In this document: piece after piece, positions 57,753 to 64,000 of the stretch | Layout: every line of letters begins with the position of its first letter | Numbering within the stretch: position 1 is the first letter of the stretch | Assembly (NCBI GenBank): GCA_019918135.1 | Contig: WBZZ01005752.1 | Coordinates: 12,501-76,500 of the forward strand | Direction of reading: 5' to 3' | From: Paulinella micropora | Taxonomy: Eukaryota > Cercozoa > Imbricatea > Euglyphida > Paulinellidae | Length of the DNA: 64,000 bases | Program-made: the position numbers and the translations under genes | The notes under the pieces: generated by a model | Databases searched by the model: none | Seen by the model: the letters and a program-made list of their open reading frames with translations, nothing else | What the model was told of the DNA's origin: nothing

Positions 57753-58824
57753 TCAGAGGACGGGGTCCAGCAGCGGGGGGTATTCAGTCTCGGAGCCGAG
57801 GGGTGGCGGACAAGCGCGCACGGGCGAGGGCCGGCGCGGCCGGCGGGGCTGGCTTGCCCGGGCGGTGTGCAGGCCCCGGCGCGGGGAGTAGTCACGGGCA
57901 TACGGGCTGCGCCCCCTGGCCAGCGGCCTGGGCGGCGGACAGTCACGGGGGGGCTGCCCTTGGCCGGTAGCCGGCGGCGTTTCAGGGGGGGGGGGGTGTG
58001 GCAGCGGCAGGGGTACGTAGGTGCGGACATAGGTGCCGGGGTGCTCTTGCTCGCGCCTCAAGCGGGAAGAGACCTGGCGCAGCATGTACTCGAGCCGGCG
58101 GAGGTCCTCGGCCGCGTTCAGGGCGCTCTCTCTGGCGCCGTCCGTACGGGCGTGCCGGGCTAGCTGTCCGGCCGCGTCGGTGGCGCTGGCCCCGGCTGCT
58201 TCGCAGGCCCGGATGGCGAGCGGCAGGCCTCCTGCCGGTAGGCTGGGCGCGCTAGGCCCCTCGTGCTGGAACATGGACAAGAGTGCCTCGACGCTCGTGT
58301 CGGCGGAGGGAGCGGCCGGCACGGGATTAGAGTATTGGGTCGGAGAGTAGGGTTCGGAGTCGGCCGCGGGGGGCAGGTGGGCGGGCATGGTCACGAGGTC
58401 GGTGCAGCCGTCAGCCAGGCGCCTGGTCTCGGCCAGCGGGAGCACTTTGTGGCCCTGACCAGGCGCCGGGAGGCGTGCAGCGTAGGGCGCGCGCGACCGC
58501 CGGCGCGAGCGCCGCGGGCCGCGGCAGGGGGGGGCGCCCGTCCGCCCGGCGCCCGCCGCGTGCGCGGTGTCCGGCGCGCGGCACGTGGGGGGGGGGGGGC
58601 TCCGGCGCGTCGCCGCCCGTGGGCGCACGGCGCCCGGCGGTGGACCACGCCGCGGGAGCGTGCGCCCCCCCGCCGTGCGCCGACTCGTCTGGCGCCGACG
58701 CGCCTGGCTCGGCTGCCCGCCCGGCGGCTTCCTCGGCGGCTGGCCCGGCGGCGTAGGGGGGCTGGGCGGGCGCACCAGGCGGGGCGGCGGCGCCGTCTTC
58801 CTCGGTGCCCAAGGCCACCGACAT
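57753..58824 (-). pseudogene. Pro/Arg/Ser-rich protein with a short helical centre, broken
   Basis: A locus of about 350 codons; MSVALGTEEDGAAAPPGAPA at 58824 is the likely start. The first and last thirds are low-complexity Ala/Pro/Arg. A helical centre carries ALNAAEDLRRLEYMLRQVSS and RREQEHPG, and the C-terminus is rich in RS- and PR-type motifs (ARGRSPYARDYSPRRG) like RNA-binding or nuclear-speckle proteins. No defined domain. At least one break as given. Cleavage signal AATAAA on the minus strand at 57661. Confidence 0.45.
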
Positions 58825-59219
58825 ACGGTTTCGGAGGGTCTACTTTCTAGCCCCGCGAGGAAGAGGCAGCGGGCCCTGCCCAGCCCCCCCCCCGCGCCCG
58901 CGCACGAGCGCCCGCCTCCTTCCCCCCCCCCCCCCCGCCGGGGCCGGCGGCCGCGCGCTCTCCTCCCCCCCTCCCCGCCGGCCGTGGCTGCCGGTGGTCA
59001 GGGCGGGCGCTGGGGAGGGGGGAAGCCCGCCCCCCCCCCTGACCGGTTGCCGCCACACTGGTACACGAGGGTCCGGCTGGAAGTCTGCCCCCGGGCCGCC
59101 CAGACCCGGCCCCGCGTGCAGCCTGTGCCGTGTGTGGGCCCGCGAGACCGGCTACGGGTCGGTGCTGTGTACACGGTCGTGTGTATGTGCGTGGGGGTAA
59201 CTAAAGTTCTAAAGAGGCC
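58825..59219. other. Divergent intergenic region with C runs
   Basis: C runs at about 58,923-58,936 and 59,029-59,038 between the minus gene and the 59,220 gene. No gene seen. Confidence 0.5.
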
Positions 59220-60524
59220 ATGAGCCAAAAGAACAAGCGCCGCCTACTGTGCCAGACACCCCGGCCAGCGGCCGGAGGCCCCCCGGCCTGGCAACGGCAC
59301 AGACCAGCCGGACCAGCAGTGGCGTGGTCGGAACCAGCGCCCGCCCTGGAAGAGGACGACGACGAGCGCACGGGCGTCGACGGGACAACGCACGCACGCC
59401 CACTAACCCTTATCTTCCGCACCGGGGAAACACTGGAGGCTACTGCCGGCCAGCTTGCCGTGGTGGACTCACCCCTCTTACGGGCGGCGGCGGGGTCCTC
59501 CGCCGCCGGCGCGGAAGAAGGAATTCGGGTCGAGGGCAACGCCGAGACGGTGGCACTGTTACTACGCACTCACGTGGACAAGGTGCTCTCGTTTCTGCTG
59601 ACCCTGGAAGCCCTGCGCCCCTACGACCACGCGCCAGTCGATCCCCGCGACGAGGCAATTAGCTCTCTGCTGGTTAGGCCGACCGGGCCGGAGGATGTGC
59701 CCTGGTGTGCCCGGCAGGGTGTCTGGAGCAAGCTGATGGTACTACCGGACGCGCTAGAGAGCGCTCTGCGCCTGACGAACAACAGGCTGGTCTTTTTGCT
59801 CTACGGCTTGCGTGTCCAGACCTTGAGCCAGCTCTTGAGTGCGATGGAGACCGTCCGGGGGGGAGAGGGCTCTGCCTTCGAGTGCTTTACGCGTAGTTCA
59901 CGGGGCCCGGGCGCACGGGCCGTGTACGAAATCCAGCCCGAGGGCCCGGTCTGGACACCTGGGTACAGCAAGGGAATTACTGAGGTCAAGGTAGACGGGG
60001 AGACACGCTATCTCTACCCGCGCCGAAAGCATTTTTGTGGCGGCGAGTGTTGTGCCAGACAGCGCGCGATACAGCGTGAGCCTGTCCACACCGAGAAGCT
60101 GTGGATGCGGGTGGTCTGGTTCTGGCACAGCCCCCTGGACTTCCCCTCCGCCGACAACCGCGACGCGTACTGGAAGTCCTTTCTGCAAGGCTACGGCCAG
60201 TGCGATGCCCGTCGCGAGCCCAGCGCTGCGTACCCGTTAAAACAGGTGGCCGAGGTTACGCACCAGCTCTATGCCTACTTACAAAACGACGCGGCCCTCC
60301 TCGCAAGCTGCTTTAGGGAGGGGGATAGGCAGAGAACACACGTGGAACAGCCAGGCTTCGCCTATGCGCTGAGCGGCTGGGACTACCTAAAGACTACGGC
60401 TCCGCATCTCTTGCAGCCGCTCTGGCAAATGTACCATTTGACGACCCCCCCGGCAGCGGGAGCCGGAGCCAGCGCTAGCAGTAGTAGCAGCAGCCGTAAC
60501 CCAGGAGAAAAGAACAGACAATAA
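59220..60524 (+). CDS. Unknown protein, N-terminal segment weakly BTB/Skp1-like
   Basis: 434 residues, open throughout, ATG 59220. After a basic, low-complexity start and an acidic patch (EEDDDERTG), residues about 60-125 (LTLIFRTGETLEATAGQLAV, then SPLLRAAAG and the VEGN-ETVALLL segment) recall the strand-helix start of BTB/POZ or Skp1 folds; this is a weak pattern only. The rest is globular: LVFLLYGLRVQTLSQLL, a CGGECCARQRAIQ cysteine cluster, WMRVVWFWHSPLDFPSADNR and WDYLKTTAPHLLQPLW. The C-terminus is a Ser run. No enzymatic motif. If the BTB reading holds, it could recruit a cullin ligase. Confidence 0.5.
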   Translation: MSQKNKRRLLCQTPRPAAGGPPAWQRHRPAGPAVAWSEPAPALEEDDDERTGVDGTTHARPLTLIFRTGETLEATAGQLAVVDSPLLRAAAGSSAAGAEEGIRVEGNAETVALLLRTHVDKVLSFLLTLEALRPYDHAPVDPRDEAISSLLVRPTGPEDVPWCARQGVWSKLMVLPDALESALRLTNNRLVFLLYGLRVQTLSQLLSAMETVRGGEGSAFECFTRSSRGPGARAVYEIQPEGPVWTPGYSKGITEVKVDGETRYLYPRRKHFCGGECCARQRAIQREPVHTEKLWMRVVWFWHSPLDFPSADNRDAYWKSFLQGYGQCDARREPSAAYPLKQVAEVTHQLYAYLQNDAALLASCFREGDRQRTHVEQPGFAYALSGWDYLKTTAPHLLQPLWQMYHLTTPPAAGAGASASSSSSSRNPGEKNRQ

Positions 60525-61075
60525 CTTCTCCCTCCGCTGCCAAGGGGGGCACCCCCTCTTCCTGGACCCCCAAAAAGCAGTCGAGGGCAGGATCAGTGCC
60601 TCTCAAAAACAAACAAACCAGGAAGCCGGGAGGGGCACGGTAAATTTCAGCTGCCGCAGCTCAGCCGTCCACGGAGGGACCACGGCTACCCCGGCGCGCG
60701 GGGCGGCAGACCCGGGGGCGCCGTGACGGCGCTGGTGCTCGGCCGGTGAGACATAGTAGCCACCAGTGTCCTGCAGTAAAAAAAAAGGTTTTTCGCTAGC
60801 CGCCGCAGTCGTAGCCGGAGCTCCCCCGGGCCGGCAAGAAAAATCTGAGTTCGCCGGGCTAGCCCGGCGTGAGCTTTGGCCGGCGCTCCGACACTAGCCC
60901 GGACGCAATCCCTGCCGTGCCGGCCTGCCCGGGAGGGCCGGCACTCGGTGGGCAGCGGGTGGTGGGGGGGGGGGGGGGGGCCGGCGCCGGCGCCGGCGTC
61001 TTAATGAATAACTAGGTGCTTTGTCCGGGGTGCCGTGGCTGGTACCCCTCGACCGGCTGGTGAGTAAGCTAGTTT
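60525..61075. other. Convergent intergenic region with a G run
   Basis: It contains a G run (60,964-60,980), a GC-rich palindromic stretch (GCCGGCGCCGGCGCCGGCG near 60,981) and mixed sequence. No gene seen. Confidence 0.5.
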
Positions 61076-61080
61076 TTAAT
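61075..61080 (-). terminator. Minus-strand ATTAAA overlapping the bHLH-like gene stop
   Basis: Plus TTTAAT at 61075-61080; stop TAA on the minus strand at 61076-61078. Confidence 0.75.
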
Positions 61081-62080
61081 GAGGCGGATTGGACCTCAGG
61101 AACTGCAAAGCTTGCTCGAGCACCTTGAGCCTGGGCGCCCCGACTGCACCGAGGCACCTGGCGAGCTCGCGGGTGATGGCGGCCAGCAGAGCGCGTGATG
61201 AGGCATCTTTGTCCGGCACACCCGGTTGCTGCTGTAGGACGGTCGGCGGACAGTGCGCTGGGGGGGCGCCAGCAGAACGGAGCACGCAGACCCGGAGCAG
61301 GGCTGCGAAGAGGACCGTGTTCCGCGACGCGCGGGGGGGCAGGCCCAAGAGCGTCCTAAACTCCTGCAGGTAAGTGTTAGTAGTGTCGTACGCGCGCTTC
61401 TTCTTGCGGTTTTCCTTCTGGCGGCGTTTGAGTTGGCTGCCGCGCAGTTTGCTGGGAGAGCCCTGAGGAGTGGCCGGCTGGCTCGGAGGAGTGGGGGGTT
61501 GGCTCGGAGGAATGGCCGGCTGGCTCGGAGGAGCGGGCGGCTGGCACAGCAGAGTGGGCGGCTGGCTCTGGTGTCTCTTCGCTGCGCCCCCGCCGGCAGG
61601 GCCGGACGCCCCTCGCTTGTGGGTGGCCGGGCCGGGTGCCGGCAGCGTGGGCCCTGCGCGCGGCAGCCGAGTGGCCAGCGCCGCCAGGCAGTGCCAGGGG
61701 GTGCTCGGCGTCGGCCGTGTCTGCACTGGCAGCGGCGCACTGCCGATCGACGGGACCGGTGGCGGCGCCAGGTGCGGTGCCGAGGGCGCAGCTGTGTGCG
61801 TCGGCGGAGGGGCAAAGTCTGGCGGTGGGCCGGGCCGCCCGGTCGTGGGCGCTAGCGTGGGTGCCACGGACAGCGCCCGCGTGTGGTAAGAGGCAGCCAG
61901 ACTGTTGGCGTCCGCTAGGAGCATGGCTAGAGTCACCGCTGCTTCCTGGCCATCATCGTCCCACTGTAGGTCGTGACCTGGGTCCAAGGGCCGCAGGTAG
62001 GCTCGACAGTCGGGGTACAGGGTACGGAGTCGCGGGGCGGCGGGCGGGGGGAGCTGTGGGGGGTAGTGCCGCGGTTGCAT
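61076..62080 (-). CDS. Pro-rich protein with a bHLH-like basic/helix region
   Basis: 334 residues, ATG at 62080 (MQPRHYPPQLPPPAAP). The first 210 residues are low-complexity (Pro, Ala, Ser, with SQPPTPPSQPA repeats). Residues about 215-275 begin with a basic block (SQLKRRQKENRKKKRAYDTT) followed by NTYLQEFRTLLGLPPR and a second helix (NTVLFAALLRVCVL), which resembles the basic region, helix 1, loop and helix 2 of a bHLH protein, though the basic block lacks the usual Glu-x-x-Arg spacing. The C-terminal LKVLEQALQFLRSNPP may be an amphipathic helix. A DNA-binding regulator is plausible but not proven. Open throughout. Confidence 0.5.
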   Translation of the reverse strand: MQPRHYPPQLPPPAAPRLRTLYPDCRAYLRPLDPGHDLQWDDDGQEAAVTLAMLLADANSLAASYHTRALSVAPTLAPTTGRPGPPPDFAPPPTHTAAPSAPHLAPPPVPSIGSAPLPVQTRPTPSTPWHCLAALATRLPRAGPTLPAPGPATHKRGASGPAGGGAAKRHQSQPPTLLCQPPAPPSQPAIPPSQPPTPPSQPATPQGSPSKLRGSQLKRRQKENRKKKRAYDTTNTYLQEFRTLLGLPPRASRNTVLFAALLRVCVLRSAGAPPAHCPPTVLQQQPGVPDKDASSRALLAAITRELARCLGAVGAPRLKVLEQALQFLRSNPPH

Positions 62081-62629
62081 TTCTGGGCTAGCGGGAGCAG
62101 TGACTAATGAGGCTGGCCCCCGGAGGCGCTCCCCCCGCCCGGCACGCGCCCCGGGACGCGCGACATGCGCAGGCGCGTCGCACCGGCACGCGCGTTGGGG
62201 GTGGGGGGCCGGCGCAGGTCGCGCGCCAGCGTGCCCCCCCCCCCCGCGACGGGGCTCGGTAGCACGTGCCCGGCGCGCGCCACCGCCACGCGCCATGGGA
62301 AGCGGCAGCCACGCGCCGCGGGAGGCGGGGCGGGCGTGCGCCCCCGGGCTAGACCGCCGTGCTACCCCGCCGGCCACGGGGCCGCCGGAGGGGGGGGCGC
62401 TAGGGCCGGCGGGTGGAGCGTGGGACGCGCGCTGGGGGGGGCGCTGGGAGGGGGGCGTGCGCACGCCAGACACACTGGAGGAGGGCGCGCGCGCTGGGGA
62501 GCGCGCGCACGCTGGGGGGGGGGGGGGGGCGAGGGCTCTAGGGCCCCTTCCACCGCCACTCTGCCAGGTCAGTGGCATTTTGGGGACTACTCTGTCTCCT
62601 CGGGGCGGCTACCACCTGGCGCGGCTTCC
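62081..62629. other. Divergent intergenic region with G runs
   Basis: It contains a C run (62,236-62,246) and a G run (62,515-62,529); no TATA box is visible. No convincing gene. Confidence 0.5.
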
Positions 62630-63370
62630 ATGTCCGGCCCCGCAGAGCTTCTCGTCGAGGATGCAGCGTCGGGCCTCACCTCCCTCACTCTGCCAGGGGG
62701 TCAAGAACCTTGGTTATGCCAGACCGAAATCTTGAAGCAGCTTCCGCTCGGGTGCTTCTTGCGCACGGCTGTGGAGGCCCCGACCTACGACTGCCAGGTC
62801 CAGTTTCCCTCGGATGCCTTCTGCGCGGCACACTTTACCCTGCTCCGAAGGGAAATCCTCGACTACCAGCGCAATGTAGCTCGAGGCATGCGGCGCATGC
62901 TGGTCGTGACCTATGGGATAGTACAGAACGTAGCTGGCCTCGCGCAGGGAGCCAAGCGTACGGCCGCCCGTACGGCCGCCCGTAGGGCCCGTCGGGCCGC
63001 CCGTAGGGCCGAGGCGACGGGCGGAGCGGCTGCAGCCACGACTCGGACCACGCGTCCGCCCGAAGTATACCCCCTCCAAGCACTACCGGCCCTGGTTCTC
63101 GCGCTATCGGAAAACCTGGCACGGCCTGCCCCCGCGCAATACGCCCCGCACTCGCCCACTAGGGCCAAGTGCCTGGCGTACCTTGGTTTTACGGACTTGC
63201 TGGCCATGGTGCTGTCGGATGGCTTCTTTGTAGTCTGGGTGCTCCTGCAGGAGGCGACCGCCACGTACCAGGTCCGCGTCGCTAACAAGCTCACCGGTTT
63301 CGAGGGTTATTGGTGGGACGAAGGCACTCAAGGGTATCGTGGCCAAGACCAGGTGGAAGCTGCGGTGTAG
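62630..63370 (+). CDS. Unknown protein with basic central tract
   Basis: 246 residues, ATG 62630 (MSGPAELLVEDAASGLTSLT). A first globular part (PWLCQTEILKQLPLGCFLRT, then CQVQFPSDAFCAAHFTLLRR) is followed by a tandem Ala/Arg stretch (TAARTAARRARRAARRAEAT) and a hydrophobic, helical end (LGFTDLLAMVLSDGFFVVWVLL). The Ala/Arg stretch could bind nucleic acid. No family recognised. Open throughout. It slightly overlaps the next open region. Confidence 0.5.
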   Translation: MSGPAELLVEDAASGLTSLTLPGGQEPWLCQTEILKQLPLGCFLRTAVEAPTYDCQVQFPSDAFCAAHFTLLRREILDYQRNVARGMRRMLVVTYGIVQNVAGLAQGAKRTAARTAARRARRAARRAEATGGAAAATTRTTRPPEVYPLQALPALVLALSENLARPAPAQYAPHSPTRAKCLAYLGFTDLLAMVLSDGFFVVWVLLQEATATYQVRVANKLTGFEGYWWDEGTQGYRGQDQVEAAV

Positions 63371-63683
63371 GCTGAGCTGCACGGTAGAAGTGCCGGGCGT
63401 GGGCACGCTGCAGACCCCCCTGAACCTACTGTCTTTGATCGCCAAGAACATCGAGGACCTGACCGCGGAGCACGAATCCCTCCGTCGGCAGGGAATATGG
63501 TACCCCAGTTTCGACTCGTGCATGGAGATGCTACAACGCCGCCGATCACGACCGGAACTGGACTTTGTAGCCGCGGCGGCACGTTTCGGTGTACTTGGTC
63601 AGAGATCCAGTACGGACGACAACGGAAGAAGCAGCAAGAGAATCAGGACAGTGTCCTCGCTCGACGGGCAGGCCGAGGAGTAG
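63371..63683 (+). CDS. Unknown protein, partly resolved
   Basis: About 100 codons in another frame directly after the preceding gene, ending TAG 63,683. It looks protein-like (LQTPLNLLSLIAKNIEDLTA, then YPSFDSCMEMLQRRRSRPEL and DFVAAAARFG) and ends with a Ser/Arg-rich tail. No ATG near its left edge, so the start or splicing pattern is unclear. ATTAAA follows at 63801. Confidence 0.35.
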
Positions 63684-63800
63684 CTCTCGGTCTGTTCCGT
63701 TCTGCTGTGCCCAGCGTTGTCTGAAGGAAAAGGACCGAGCGGAAAGCCTAGTGGAGTTTTGTTGGCTGGGCCACCGCGTTTGCTTGTCCAGTTAGTCATG

Positions 63801-63806
63801 ATTAAA
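63801..63806 (+). terminator. ATTAAA signal near the window end
   Basis: ATTAAA about 118 bases after TAG 63,683. Confidence 0.6.
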
Positions 63807-63999
63807 AGCGGCGGTTGGCAACGTACCCGCGACCGGTTTCAAGTCTCCTCCGGGTTAGCCCGGGGGGCTGTAGCCGGTGACCGTAAAACAGGCAGAACGG
63901 CGCGCTTTGGTAACCGTGGCGTACCGGCCGGCCCCGGGTGACGACCGCGCCGTGGTGGCCGTGCAGGCCAGGCAGGCGTGCCTCCCCGGGGAGAGGCAC
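63807..63999. other. Window end, no gene assigned
   Basis: A minus-strand open frame (63,802-63,999, about 65 codons) runs off the right edge. It is Arg/Gly/Pro-rich and has no recognisable features, so it is not called as a gene. Confidence 0.3.
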
Positions 64000-64000
64000 G

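Larger units (their letters stand above)
7271..63999. other. GC-rich virus-like gene island (large dsDNA virus or virus-derived insertion)
   Basis: From about 7,270 to the window end the base composition, gene density and gene content change. There are about 40 densely packed genes on both strands with little or no intergenic space, short introns, and AATAAA/ATTAAA signals abutting the stops. Viral-type genes are an SF3-like helicase, BRO-like plus HNH, MYND finger, macro domain, 2OG oxygenase, lipase and many orphans. Capsid, packaging and polymerase genes are not visible. Roughly a dozen genes are interrupted, so as given it looks like a decaying copy, and the right end lies outside the window. 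The family cannot be named from this window; giant viruses (Nucleocytoviricota) and mirusvirus-like or herpes-like viruses are the options. Confidence 0.6.

Noticed and set aside
58389-59219. Plus-strand Arg/Pro-rich frames opposite the 57.75-58.8 kb gene
   Set aside because: Shadow frames; the minus-strand frame has the better helical and RS-type content.
7271-63999. Firm assignment to pandoravirus or herpesvirus
   Set aside because: High GC, MYND and accessory genes recall pandoraviruses, and compact nuclear-type gene ends recall herpesviruses, but no hallmark gene of either is visible.
1-63999. tRNA or rRNA genes
   Set aside because: No cloverleaf-like arms with conserved TTC or anticodon-stem patterns, nor rRNA-like segments, were noticed by eye; small tRNAs could be missed without a scan.

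Overview
The window is a composite of two kinds of DNA. The left end (about 1-7,270) is ordinary eukaryotic nuclear sequence. It holds long AGACAT, ATAC, AGAC and GT microsatellites, an intron-bearing coiled-coil/kelch gene with GT-AG introns, and an AT-rich stretch with broken Ty1/copia elements on the minus strand. The host is a eukaryote that uses AATAAA/ATTAAA cleavage signals and very short spliceosomal introns. I cannot name the species; a unicellular alga or other protist is my best guess.

At about 7,270 the sequence changes abruptly. From there to the end it is very GC-rich and gene-dense, with genes on both strands, short intergenic spaces full of long G or C runs, and cleavage signals that often overlap the stop codon. 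Most products look like nothing I know. The recognisable ones fit a large dsDNA virus or a virus-derived island: a superfamily 3 helicase-like ATPase (7.4-9.8 kb), a BRO/KilA-type DNA-binding protein next to an HNH nuclease (15.4-16.7 kb), a MYND zinc finger, a class 3 lipase, an EGF-like secreted protein, a DUF1152-like protein, a Sel1-repeat protein, a macro-domain protein, an OCH1-type glycosyltransferase, a 2-oxoglutarate/Fe(II) oxygenase, an SGNH hydrolase and a bHLH-like protein. I see no major capsid protein, packaging ATPase or DNA polymerase here, so the lineage is unresolved. Roughly a dozen genes have at least one interruption of frame as given, whereas about a dozen others are open or plausibly spliced. 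The island is therefore treated as an old or degrading virus copy, although base-calling in the many homopolymers could contribute.

Layout of the island: 7.4-9.8 kb helicase; 10.5-14.35 kb a run of co-oriented genes that appear to share a helical module; 14.6-18.5 kb spliced genes, including the BRO-like/HNH pair and a decayed duplicate; 18.9-22.6 kb charged and low-complexity proteins; 22.7-27.7 kb small zinc-binding, lipase, MYND and secreted proteins; 27.8-36.2 kb large unknowns, DUF1152-like and Sel1; 36.5-38.06 kb a long inverted repeat carrying two divergent copies of one gene; 38.5-42.5 kb macro-domain, glycosyltransferase and membrane proteins; 42.7-43.9 kb a non-coding repeat array with dyad symmetry; 44-51 kb Cys-rich protein, oxygenase and a giant repeat protein; 51-63.7 kb large unknowns, SGNH hydrolase and bHLH-like protein.

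The two dyad-symmetric blocks (36.5-38.06 and 42.7-43.9 kb) and the shared-module gene cluster (10.5-14.35 kb) are the most novel features. The first two look like possible origin or genome-structure elements. The third looks like an uncharacterised protein family.
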